Shown in pieces: positions 9,251 to 18,582 of a DNA stretch of 64,000 bases. A program made the position numbers and the translations under genes. This stretch comes from Rhodospirillales bacterium (GTDB taxonomy: Bacteria; Pseudomonadota; Alphaproteobacteria; Rhodospirillales; Shumkoniaceae), in assembly GCA_016776725.1 (NCBI GenBank), contig JADHSV010000003.1, forward strand, positions 1-64,000, in the 5' to 3' direction. A model generated the notes under the pieces. It was not told the DNA's origin. It ran no database searches and saw nothing but the letters and a program-made list of their open reading frames with translations. How positions within the stretch are numbered: the first letter of the stretch is position 1; each line of letters starts with the position of its first letter.

Positions 9251-9293
9251 CGACGCCCTGTCCGGGATTCCGGGTGGGGCGTCGGTTTATATT
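9251..9293 (+). terminator. Probable terminator after the chemoreceptor gene
   Basis: CGACGCCC (9251-9258) pairs with GGGCGTCG (9277-9284), with a second CCGG-containing stem possible inside the loop, and GTTTATATTT follows. It lies 37 bases after the stop codon. The T run is interrupted, hence moderate confidence. Confidence 0.5.
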
Positions 9294-9368
9294 TGGTCAA
9301 GTTTTCTGGTCGTTGCATCGGTTTCTGGTATCATGCGAATTGAAAAAGGGGACAGGAGGGGGGCATCC

Positions 9369-10637
9369 ATGGTTGACGCGAGCCGGGATCGCGGACCGGA
9401 ACTATCGGCACGGCTGAGCGGAACTCTTCCCGGAAAGGTCGTGCAAGAGCTGTTTTCCAACAGTGCGCACTTCCCTATCGCCAACATCCTTTTCGAGGTT
9501 TTGAACGAAGGGGTCGCGGACTATCTGGGCGATCCCGATTTTTATGCCATTTGTGCGGCTGCACTTATTCAGGCCTATGTGCTGGGCAGGGGCGAATTCC
9601 TGGGCCGCCGGCCCGCCTTTTTCGGAAATCTGGTCGGTCCCGCAGTCTATACGTTGATCGAAGTCATTTTCGAAGGCATGCGGTTCTTTGAAGGCGCCCA
9701 CCACATCGCTTATTGGGTTTTTGCCCTTGCCATCGGAATCCTGCAGGCGGTGCGGGCGGGTGCGGCGCCGCGTCCGCGTGACGCCATTGTCGTGATCGAG
9801 AACGTCCTTCGCGCGAGTATCATCGCGGTGATGTACTGGATCTTCGAAGCACGCGGAAATCCTGAATACGCGAGCGTGGCCGGGTTTATGCAGGATCCTT
9901 CCCATGTCTTTGTGCTTCTTTCCGCGCCGCTTCTGGGTGTGTTGCTGGGCGTCGCCAATATCGCCTATCTGCGGCGGGTGATGGTTCTTGCCCATACCGC
10001 CGGGCGGCTGCGTGATTTTTCCGAATGGTCCATGGGCAGCTCGCTGGTCGCCAGGGCGGTGGCCGATCCCAAAGTCCTGGATCTTGGCCGCGAGGAACGC
10101 GCGGTGCTGTTTATGGATATTCGCGGCTTTACCCACTGGACGGAACCGCGAGAACCGGAAGCTGTGGTGCAGATGCTGGACGCTTATTTCGCGGCGGCCG
10201 AAAGCGTCTGGAAGCGCCATGATCCGATCATTTCGCGCCTGATTGCTGATGAAGTCATGCTGGTTCTGCCGGACCCGGCCGAGGCTTTGAGGGTTGCCGT
10301 TGAATTGCGCACGGTGACGAAGAAGGCTCTGGCGTCCTTTGGGCTCGATGCCGGCATCGGTCTGAACTGGGGGCCGCTCATGGAAGGGATGATCGGAAGT
10401 CCCAGCATTCGCGTCTATGACATCATTGGCGATACCGCCAACACGGCGGCCCGGTTGTGCTCGGCCGCGGAGCCAGGTGAAATCCTGGTGCCGGTTGCCC
10501 TGGCAAAATCTCATTCAGACATGCTCACGCTTGGCCCCATGCGCACGATAGCTGCCAAGGGAAAACGTCAACCATTGGAGGTCTTCCGCGTAGAAAAAAT
10601 TTCCGACGTCGAGGGCCATTCGGAAACACCGGAATAG
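9369..10637 (+). CDS. Membrane-bound class III adenylate/guanylate cyclase
   Basis: 422-aa protein with an N-terminal membrane part (about four or five hydrophobic segments between residues 55 and 215) and a C-terminal class III nucleotide cyclase domain from about residue 235. The two metal-binding aspartates are present (Asp250 in FMDIRGFT, Asp294 in LIADEVM), as is the DIIGDTANTAARL block. At the position of the adenine-specifying Lys (usually KFIGD) there is Arg290 (RLIAD), so nucleotide preference cannot be read with certainty. ATG 9369 has AGGAGG just upstream; the much longer upstream frame overlaps the chemoreceptor and is not used. It lies between the chemoreceptor and a diguanylate cyclase. 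A cyclic-nucleotide-binding protein is encoded at 27618-28121 and could be an effector. Confidence 0.88.
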   Translation: MVDASRDRGPELSARLSGTLPGKVVQELFSNSAHFPIANILFEVLNEGVADYLGDPDFYAICAAALIQAYVLGRGEFLGRRPAFFGNLVGPAVYTLIEVIFEGMRFFEGAHHIAYWVFALAIGILQAVRAGAAPRPRDAIVVIENVLRASIIAVMYWIFEARGNPEYASVAGFMQDPSHVFVLLSAPLLGVLLGVANIAYLRRVMVLAHTAGRLRDFSEWSMGSSLVARAVADPKVLDLGREERAVLFMDIRGFTHWTEPREPEAVVQMLDAYFAAAESVWKRHDPIISRLIADEVMLVLPDPAEALRVAVELRTVTKKALASFGLDAGIGLNWGPLMEGMIGSPSIRVYDIIGDTANTAARLCSAAEPGEILVPVALAKSHSDMLTLGPMRTIAAKGKRQPLEVFRVEKISDVEGHSETPE

Positions 10638-10705
10638 ACTCGCGTTGACAAAACGGGCAATTAATAACCGGGAAAAGCAACACGACGGGATTGTGGGGCG
10701 AATGA

Positions 10706-11971
10706 ATGACTAAGTTGTTGATCGTCGAGGATTCGAAGTTCTTTTCTTCCCTTTTGGAAAAACGGGTGGAGAGCGAGCTTGAAATTCCCGTCGTCGCTGT
10801 CCCCGATATGGCCAGCGCAAAAGAGACGATCGCCAAAATGAAGGACGATTTTTTCCTGGCGTTGCTGGATTTGACCCTGCCGGACGCGCCGAATGGTGAA
10901 ATCGTCGAATATGTTCGGTCCCAGGAAATTCCCGTGGTCGTTTTTACGGGAACCTTCTCCGAGCAAATGCGCGAGGACATTCTGGCCAAGGGTGTTATTG
11001 ATTATGTGACCAAGGACAGCCCTTCCAGCGTCGACTATCTGATTTCGTTGACAAATCGCATCTGGAAAAACCGTAGTCTGACAGCCATGGTCGTTGACGA
11101 TTCCAAAACGGCGAGAATGGTGACCGCGGGGCATCTGGCCAGATACCAGTTCAAAGTGCTGGAAGCGGCCGATGGTCTGGAGGCGTTGGCACTTGTCAAC
11201 GAAAGCAAGGAGCGAAACGCCGAGTCGATTCCGCTGGTGATTACCGACTTCAACATGCCAAAAATGGACGGGTTCGACCTTATTCGCGAATTGCGAAAGG
11301 ACTGGACCAAGGAACAGATGGCAATCATCGGCATTTCGGCAATGGGCAGCAATACGCTGTCGGCGAAATTCATCAAGATCGGCGCCAACGACTTCATTAC
11401 CAAGCCTTTCCTTCCCGAAGAATTCCTGTGCCGCATTTCACAAAATATGGACAACCTCGAACAGCTTCAGGCCCTTCGCGATGCAGCGACGAAGGATTAC
11501 CTGACCGGAATGTATAATCGCCGATTTTTCTTCGACGTAGCCCGGCCTGTTTTTGCTGCTGCCAAACGCAAGGAAAGCGACCTGATGGTCGCCATGATCG
11601 ACCTGGATTTTTTCAAGTCGGTCAATGACAACTACGGCCACGATGTTGGCGATGAGGTTTTGTCGGGGATCGCCCAGGTCTTGCTCAAATCGACGCGGGA
11701 AACCGACATTGTCGCGCGGATGGGGGGCGAAGAGTTCTGTCTTCTGGCTCCGGCGATGATCCCGGGAATGGCGGAGTACTACCTGGAATCGCTGCGCGAA
11801 AAAATCGCAAGCCTCACTTTTTCCGCCGGGGGCAGTGATTTTTCGATCACTGCAAGTATCGGCGCCACTTGTCTGCGCGCCGAGACCCTGGACGCGATGA
11901 TCGGCGATGCCGATGATAAACTATACAAAGCCAAGGAGAGCGGGCGAAACCGCGTGGTGATCGACGTTTAG
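10706..11971 (+). CDS. PleD-like response regulator: two receiver domains plus GGDEF diguanylate cyclase
   Basis: 421-aa cytoplasmic protein that makes cyclic di-GMP under phosphorelay control. Receiver 1 (residues 1-118) has the acidic pair Glu8-Asp9, phosphoacceptor Asp55, Thr81 and Lys103. Receiver 2 (about 124-250) has Asp130-Asp131, phosphoacceptor Asp181, Ser211 and Lys233. Both look competent, unlike many tandem receivers where one is degenerate. The GGDEF domain follows, with active-site GGEEF at 340-344 and an RxxD inhibitory site (RETD, 331-334) exactly five residues before it, so feedback inhibition by the product is expected. The domain order is the same as Caulobacter PleD. No histidine kinase gene is adjacent. 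The ATG at 10706 sits behind GGGGCGA. Confidence 0.93.
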   Translation: MTKLLIVEDSKFFSSLLEKRVESELEIPVVAVPDMASAKETIAKMKDDFFLALLDLTLPDAPNGEIVEYVRSQEIPVVVFTGTFSEQMREDILAKGVIDYVTKDSPSSVDYLISLTNRIWKNRSLTAMVVDDSKTARMVTAGHLARYQFKVLEAADGLEALALVNESKERNAESIPLVITDFNMPKMDGFDLIRELRKDWTKEQMAIIGISAMGSNTLSAKFIKIGANDFITKPFLPEEFLCRISQNMDNLEQLQALRDAATKDYLTGMYNRRFFFDVARPVFAAAKRKESDLMVAMIDLDFFKSVNDNYGHDVGDEVLSGIAQVLLKSTRETDIVARMGGEEFCLLAPAMIPGMAEYYLESLREKIASLTFSAGGSDFSITASIGATCLRAETLDAMIGDADDKLYKAKESGRNRVVIDV

Positions 11972-12005
11972 TTTGTCCAACCTCCGTGCCGTAATCCCAT
12001 GCAGT

Positions 12006-12037
12006 TCAACATAATGAACCGCAGATCAATATGTTGA
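12006..12037. promoter_or_regulatory. Inverted repeat overlapping a possible promoter of the AOR cassette (candidate IclR operator)
   Basis: TCAACATA (12006-12013) and TATGTTGA (12030-12037) form a perfect 8-bp inverted repeat with a 16-base spacer. The right half overlaps a possible -35 box TTGACT (12034-12039), with TACGCT (12058-12063) 18 bases on as a weak -10. This is 90 bases before the first gene of the cassette, whose last gene encodes an IclR regulator, so an operator role is a reasonable inference. Confidence 0.5.
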
Positions 12038-12125
12038 CTTCACAAAAACGCCTTTGATACGCTATTCCCCTGTTCGGCAAACAGAACCGCTAAGATTAGA
12101 AACAGGCGGCAGAGGAACTCTTCCA

Positions 12126-12512
12126 ATGTTCAAGCTTAAAAGGGCGGAATGCACCAACTGCCTGCTTTGCATGCAGGCCTGCAGTTGGGCGCATGAAAGC
12201 CCGTTGCAGTCCCTGGCGTTTTCACGCATCCGTATCGAGGACGACTGGCCCGAGGTCAAAACCATCGGGGTTTGCGTCGGTTGCAAGAAGAAACCCTGCA
12301 TTACGGCATGTGGTGTCGACGCGCTTGTCTGGGACGGCTACCTGCGCTTGGACAAGGACAAATGCAACGGCTGCATGGAGTGCGTGGACTCGTGTACCTT
12401 CAAGGGAATTCAGGTTGATCCGCGCGACTCCCTGCCTTTGATTTGCGATACCTGCGATGGCGCCTTCAAATGTGTCGCCCAGTGCCCCACCGGGGCTATC
12501 AGGAGGATGTAG
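12126..12512 (+). CDS. Polyferredoxin (four [4Fe-4S] clusters), probable electron-transfer subunit of the AOR
   Basis: 128-aa iron-sulfur protein with 16 cysteines in four groups of four: CTNCLLCMQAC, CVGCKKKPCITAC, CNGCMECVDSC and CDTC...CVAQCP. This is the layout of HycB/DmsB-like subunits and of AorA, the small subunit of the Aromatoleum aldehyde oxidoreductase complex. It should take electrons from the tungsten/molybdenum enzyme encoded immediately downstream (3-base gap) and pass them on. ATG 12126 is preceded by GAGGAA; an earlier in-frame ATG at 12054 would add 24 residues upstream of the first cluster motif and lacks a ribosome site. The flavin subunit (AorC type) that would connect it to NAD is not present in this window, so the electron acceptor is unknown. 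Confidence 0.9.
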   Translation: MFKLKRAECTNCLLCMQACSWAHESPLQSLAFSRIRIEDDWPEVKTIGVCVGCKKKPCITACGVDALVWDGYLRLDKDKCNGCMECVDSCTFKGIQVDPRDSLPLICDTCDGAFKCVAQCPTGAIRRM

Positions 12513-12515
12513 GCC

Positions 12516-14324
12516 ATGGTGTCGCACGGATACGCCGGACGCGTTCTCGAGGTCGATCTGAGCGCGGGAAGAACCGAAACCTGGGATCTGCCGCGCGAAG
12601 TGGCGGTCGATTACCTGGGCGCCAAGGGCCTTGGTGCATACATCCTATCGCGCCGATTGCCCGTGGGGTGTAACCCGCTGGGCGAAGAAAACATGCTGGT
12701 GTTCGCCACCGGGACGCTGACCGGAACCATGGCGCCGACAAGCGGCCGCATGGAAGTTTGCACCAAAAGTCCGGCCACGGGGCTGTGGCTCGATTCAAAT
12801 GCAGGCGGCTCGTTGGGACCTGAGCTCAAGTACGCCGGGTTTGACGCCGTCGTCGTTTCGGGGCGCGCGCAAGAGCCGGTGATCCTTTGCGTCACAGACG
12901 ACAAAGCCGAGCTTTTGCCCGCCGATGACCTGTGGGGCGTTGACGCCATTGAGACCCACAAGGTTCTTAAAAAGCGCTTCTCAAGCGATCACAAGATCGC
13001 CTGTGTCGGCCAAGCCGGTGAGCGGCTGTCGCCCATCGCGGGCATTCTTTCCGAATACCGAATTTTCGGGCGCGGCGGCGCCGGTGCGGTCATGGGCTCG
13101 AAAAACCTCAAGGCCCTGGTCGTTCGCGGAAACGGCGCGATTTCCATCGCCGATCCGGTGGAGTTTGATCGAAACCTGCGCGAATCCTTCAACGAAATCG
13201 GCAACAACCCCGATACGGGCGCGGCGCGTCCACAATTTGGCACCAACGTCATTTTATCGCTCATGGATTACGTGGGCGTTCATCCGGTGCGCAATTTCAG
13301 CGGCTTTTCGCCCGAAAAAGACGGCATCGACGAACGCGCCGTGGAAAAATACTTCGAACGCCACCGCGCCTGCATGTCGTGCCCCATTCGGTGCAGCAAG
13401 ATCGCGCGTGTTCCCGACGGCCCGCTCAAGGGCGCTTTCACCGAGGGACCCGAGTACGAAACCGTGTGGTCGTTCGGCGCGCAATGCGGCAACAATGATA
13501 TCCCCGTGGTGATCGAGGCCGAACACCTGTGTGACGCCTACGGTCTGGACGCGGTGTCCGCCGGAAACGTCATCGGTTTTTTGATCGAATGCACCCAGCG
13601 CGGCCTGCTGTCACGCGAAGATGCGGGCGGGCTGAACCTGGATTGGGGCGATGGCGAGGCCATTCTTGCGGCCCTGCACCTGATAGGAAAATGCGAAGGC
13701 CCGGGCGAGTTGTGGAGCAAGGGCGTCAAGGTCATTGCCGAACAGATTCCGGGTTCCGAGGATTTCGCCGCCCACGTCAAAGGCATGGAACTTCCCGCCT
13801 ACGATCCGCGCGCCAGCAAGGGCATGACCCTTGCCTACGCCACCAGCGACCGTGGCGGCTGTCATTTGCGTTCGTGGCCCATTGCCGACGAAGTGATGAA
13901 TTCGATGGGGCTGCAAACCTCCGAGTTCAAAGCCGAGATCGTCAAGACCCAGCAGGACATGTTCTGTCTGGCCAATTGCAGCGGTCTTTGCCTGTTCGCC
14001 ACCTTCGCCATGAGCCTCGAGCAACTGACGCCGTTGTTCCATTCGGCGACCGGTTTCGAGGAATTCGCTTCCGCTGATCACCTTCTGGAAGCCGGCGAGC
14101 GGGTTAACAATCTGGTTCGCATGTTCAACATTCGCGAAGGTTTGACCAAGGAATTGGACACCCTGCCCAAACGATTCCTCAATGAACCGCTTACCGGCGG
14201 CCCGCACAAGGGGCGCGTGGCTGATCTGGAACCCTTGCTCGACACCTACTACAAGGTGCGCGGCTGGGATGCTGATGGTATTCCCGCTCCGGCGTTGCTG
14301 GAACGGCTTGGTATTATGGAGTAA
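12516..14324 (+). CDS. Aldehyde:ferredoxin oxidoreductase (tungsten/molybdopterin enzyme)
   Basis: 602-aa cytoplasmic oxidoreductase, the usual length of the AOR family, oxidising an aldehyde to the acid (or the reverse with low-potential electrons). The N-terminal pterin-binding domain begins GYAGRVLEVDLSAG and contains the family blocks SPATGLWLDSNAGG and FGRGGAGAVMGSKNLKA. The [4Fe-4S] ligands are visible as Cys286, Cys289 and Cys293 (CMSCPIRC), with a fourth cysteine at 488 or 492 (CSGLC). ATG 12516 follows AGGAGG by nine bases and comes 3 bases after the polyferredoxin stop. Downstream lie a DapA-family lyase (7-base gap) and IclR regulator, a single transcription unit. The aldehyde is likely to be a product of that lyase. 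Substrate is not identifiable from sequence. Confidence 0.93.
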   Translation: MVSHGYAGRVLEVDLSAGRTETWDLPREVAVDYLGAKGLGAYILSRRLPVGCNPLGEENMLVFATGTLTGTMAPTSGRMEVCTKSPATGLWLDSNAGGSLGPELKYAGFDAVVVSGRAQEPVILCVTDDKAELLPADDLWGVDAIETHKVLKKRFSSDHKIACVGQAGERLSPIAGILSEYRIFGRGGAGAVMGSKNLKALVVRGNGAISIADPVEFDRNLRESFNEIGNNPDTGAARPQFGTNVILSLMDYVGVHPVRNFSGFSPEKDGIDERAVEKYFERHRACMSCPIRCSKIARVPDGPLKGAFTEGPEYETVWSFGAQCGNNDIPVVIEAEHLCDAYGLDAVSAGNVIGFLIECTQRGLLSREDAGGLNLDWGDGEAILAALHLIGKCEGPGELWSKGVKVIAEQIPGSEDFAAHVKGMELPAYDPRASKGMTLAYATSDRGGCHLRSWPIADEVMNSMGLQTSEFKAEIVKTQQDMFCLANCSGLCLFATFAMSLEQLTPLFHSATGFEEFASADHLLEAGERVNNLVRMFNIREGLTKELDTLPKRFLNEPLTGGPHKGRVADLEPLLDTYYKVRGWDADGIPAPALLERLGIME

Positions 14325-14331
14325 TTGCAAA

Positions 14332-15255
14332 ATGTTTCGTCCCCAAGGCGTATATCCGGCGATGCTGACCCCGTTTGAAGACGACGGCCGCATCAATGAA
14401 AGCGAACTGAGGCGTCTTACCGAATTCGGCATCGAAAGGGGCCTGCACGGGCTATTTCCTGTGAGTTCCATCGGCGAAGGCATTCATATGTCCTTCGAGG
14501 AAAAATGCCGATGCATGGACATCGTGTTCGATCAGGCCAAGGGCCGGGTCCCGGTGACGCCGGGCATCGTTGCCAGTTCGCCCGATGAATGCATCCGTCT
14601 GGCCCACCACGCCGAGGATCTGGGATGTGCGGGCGTCGTCGCCACGCCGCCTTACTATTACAAACCGGCTGCGCCCATGGTCGAACGTTTCTTCGAGACG
14701 ATCCTCGAGCAGACCGATATCCCGATGATCCTTTATAATATTCCGTTGTTCGTGCAGCCGCTGGACTACGACACGGTCAAGCGTCTCAGCCGCTACGAGA
14801 ACGTCGTCGGCATGAAGGATTCCAGCGGCTCCATGGTCGATTTCCTGCATTTCAAGGACAAGATCAAGATCGCCGGTGCGGACGTCAACATGCTGTGTGG
14901 CCGCGAGGAAATCCTGCTTCCAACCCTGGCCATGGGCGGAAAGGGCTGCATGACCGCGTCCGCCGGATTATTCCCCGAAGTGATGGTCGGCATCTGGGAC
15001 AATTATCACGCGGGCAACATGGACGAGGCGCGCCGTCTGCAAGAATCCATGCTGGTTCTGATCCGCACAATGTTCGCGGTGGCGCTGCCGGTCGGCTTCA
15101 AGCTGGGCCTCGAGCTCAGAGGCTTTAAAATGGGACCGGCGAAATTGCCGCTATCGCACGGCGACGCATTTCAGGTCAGCACCGTGCGCTCACGCCTGCG
15201 CATGCTGATGGAACCGGTTCTGGCAGAATTTGGTGAAACGACCGTTGACGCCTAG
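14332..15255 (+). CDS. DapA/N-acetylneuraminate lyase superfamily aldolase
   Basis: 307-aa class I aldolase or dehydratase of the dihydrodipicolinate synthase superfamily. The Schiff-base Lys is in NVVGMKDSSG, the catalytic Tyr in MILYNIPLF, and the substrate-carboxylate motif is SSIGEG, where lysine-biosynthetic DapA has GTTGE. That difference and the setting (AOR, IclR regulator) argue for a catabolic pyruvate-dependent lyase rather than lysine synthesis. Members of this superfamily split 4-hydroxy-2-oxo acids into pyruvate and an aldehyde or dehydrate sugar acids. If it releases an aldehyde, the AOR encoded just upstream could oxidise it. Start ATG 14332 follows GGAG; the longer frame from 14182 overlaps the AOR coding sequence and is not used. 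Confidence 0.88.
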   Translation: MFRPQGVYPAMLTPFEDDGRINESELRRLTEFGIERGLHGLFPVSSIGEGIHMSFEEKCRCMDIVFDQAKGRVPVTPGIVASSPDECIRLAHHAEDLGCAGVVATPPYYYKPAAPMVERFFETILEQTDIPMILYNIPLFVQPLDYDTVKRLSRYENVVGMKDSSGSMVDFLHFKDKIKIAGADVNMLCGREEILLPTLAMGGKGCMTASAGLFPEVMVGIWDNYHAGNMDEARRLQESMLVLIRTMFAVALPVGFKLGLELRGFKMGPAKLPLSHGDAFQVSTVRSRLRMLMEPVLAEFGETTVDA

Positions 15256-15258
15256 TAT

Positions 15259-16023
15259 ATGGTGAAAAACAGGTACAAGGTTCCGGCCCTGGGCCGCGCG
15301 GCGGAAATCCTGGATTTCCTATCGCTTCAGAACGCCGATTTTCCGACCATCGTCGAGAAGGTCGGTCTGCCCAAAAGCACTGTTTATTCGCTGATCCGCA
15401 CCCTCGAAGAAATGGGCTGGGTGCGGAAGCTGCCAGGATCGCAGGGTTATACCCTGGGCTTCAAGCTGTTCGAACTGGGCAATCTCGCGGTGTCCAAAAT
15501 CAATATCCGAGATCAGGCCATGGGGCTATTGCACGAGCTGTGCGCGCGCGAAAGCATCACATGTCATCTGGGGTGTCTGGACGGCAATGACGGTGTCTAT
15601 CTGGCCAAGGTCGATCCCAAGACGTCCATCCTCATCAATTCCTGGGAAGGCAAGCGCGTGGCCCTGAAAAGCTCGGCCATGGGCAAGGTGTTCCTGGCCT
15701 GGCGCGGCGCGGGTGAGCGCAAAGCCCTGATCGAGGCGACCCCCTTCATCGCCCGGACCGGCAAGACTATCATCAACCCCGCCGCATTCGCCGAAAACGT
15801 TGCCCAGGTGCGCCAGAACGGTTTTGCCGTCGATGATGAAGAAGACGTTGTCGGTATTCGCTGTGTCGCCGCTCCCGTGTTCAATCCGCGCGGCGAAGTG
15901 AATTACGCGATCAGCGCATCGGGCTCGGTTCAGGAAGTGTCGGCGGCGCGGGTGCCGGAACTGGCCCACGCCGTCACCAATACCGCGCGCCGCCTTTCCG
16001 CGGCCATCGGCGCTTCGGCCTGA
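15259..16023 (+). CDS. IclR family transcriptional regulator
   Basis: 254-aa regulator, normal family length. An N-terminal winged helix-turn-helix covers about residues 10-75 (AAEILDFLS..., VGLPKSTVYSLIRTLEEMGWV), and the C-terminal IclR effector domain follows, with KSSAMGKVFLAW and DDEEDVVGIRCVAAPV near the expected places. It starts 3 bases after the lyase stop, so it is the last gene of the polyferredoxin-AOR-lyase operon and probably controls it through the inverted repeat at 12006-12037. The effector is probably the substrate or product of the lyase; this is inference from position. Confidence 0.92.
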   Translation: MVKNRYKVPALGRAAEILDFLSLQNADFPTIVEKVGLPKSTVYSLIRTLEEMGWVRKLPGSQGYTLGFKLFELGNLAVSKINIRDQAMGLLHELCARESITCHLGCLDGNDGVYLAKVDPKTSILINSWEGKRVALKSSAMGKVFLAWRGAGERKALIEATPFIARTGKTIINPAAFAENVAQVRQNGFAVDDEEDVVGIRCVAAPVFNPRGEVNYAISASGSVQEVSAARVPELAHAVTNTARRLSAAIGASA

Positions 16024-16055
16024 TAGCTATTGCGCTGGGTAAAAGGCGTTCCCAC

Positions 16056-16076
16056 CTGATCACACACAATGATCAG
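16056..16076. repeat. Short inverted repeat before the TPR gene
   Basis: CTGATCA (16056-16062) and TGATCAG (16070-16076) are a perfect 7-bp inverted repeat with a 7-base loop, 14 bases before the next start codon. It has no T run, so it may be an operator or a 5' leader hairpin. Its role is unknown. Confidence 0.4.
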
Positions 16077-16090
16077 AGAGGGGCTTTAAT

Positions 16091-16576
16091 ATGAAATTAC
16101 CGTTTTTTTTGATTTTGGCGGGGTCGCTGCTTTTGACGACTGCGCCCGCCGTCGCCGCCGGCGGTTCGGATGACGGCGGTTCCGGGGGCAGTTCCGCCAG
16201 CAAAAAGGTCGATCCCGACTATGCAGCCGGGCGCAAGGCGTGGAAGGCAAAAGACTGGACGCGCGCCATTCCGCTTTTGCAAAAGGCCGTGGCGACCGAT
16301 CCGAAAAACGCCAACGCCTACAATCTGCTGGGCTATTCGTTGCGCCATGTGGGTAAAATCGACGCGGCGCTGAAAAGCTACGATAAGGCGCTGACCATCA
16401 ATCCAAAACACAAGGGCGCGCACGAATATATCGGCGAGGCCTATCTTCAACTGGGAAACGTCGGCAAGGCGGAAGAACATCTGAAGGCGCTGGACGGCAT
16501 CTGCTTTTTCGGTTGCGAGGAATACACCGAACTGAAGGAAAAGATCGCCGAGTTCAAGGCCAAGAATAAGGGCTGA
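16091..16576 (+). CDS. Secreted tetratricopeptide-repeat protein
   Basis: 161-aa protein with an N-terminal signal peptide (hydrophobic core FFLILAGSLLL, likely cleavage after AVAA) and a short Gly/Ser/Asp-rich linker. About three TPR units follow, seen in DYAAGRKAWKAKDWTRAIPLLQ, NAYNLLGYSLRHVGKIDAAL and AHEYIGEAYLQLGNVGKAEEH. It should act in the periplasm as a protein-protein scaffold. Two cysteines near the C-terminus (CFFGC) could form a disulfide. It stands between the IclR gene and ettA with gaps of 67 bases each, and its context gives no clear function. Confidence 0.85.
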   Translation: MKLPFFLILAGSLLLTTAPAVAAGGSDDGGSGGSSASKKVDPDYAAGRKAWKAKDWTRAIPLLQKAVATDPKNANAYNLLGYSLRHVGKIDAALKSYDKALTINPKHKGAHEYIGEAYLQLGNVGKAEEHLKALDGICFFGCEEYTELKEKIAEFKAKNKG

Positions 16577-16643
16577 TTGTCGTTCCTCTCTTTTGCGGTT
16601 ATACAGCGAGGCGCGATAGTTAGACCGCAATCTGGAGACGCCG

Positions 16644-18323
<1,680 letters not shown>

Positions 18324-18582
18324 CAGCTTTAAACCTTATTCGGTCAAATTCGGTCGTTCCGCCACGCGGGTGGTTTCGCTTACGCTTCGCTTGTCCATAA
18401 CGCGAGAAATAATATTTCAACAAAACAAACATAAATCATAATCCCAAACGACAACACACGAAATTCGGGTAAAACTCCACACAACGAGTCAAAATCCGAT
18501 AGCGAAAATCGCTCAACAGGCGTAATCTTTATCCATTCCAAAAAAAATAAAACGCTTTATCGCAACACAGGGAGGCGTTGCT
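18324..18582 (+). other. AT-rich intergenic region upstream of the second TRAP operon
   Basis: About 260 bases with no credible gene and distinctly lower GC than the flanks from about 18400 on. It must contain the promoter of the TRAP operon that starts at 18583. I see no strong sigma-70 match, clear palindrome or terminator after ettA. Confidence 0.4.
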
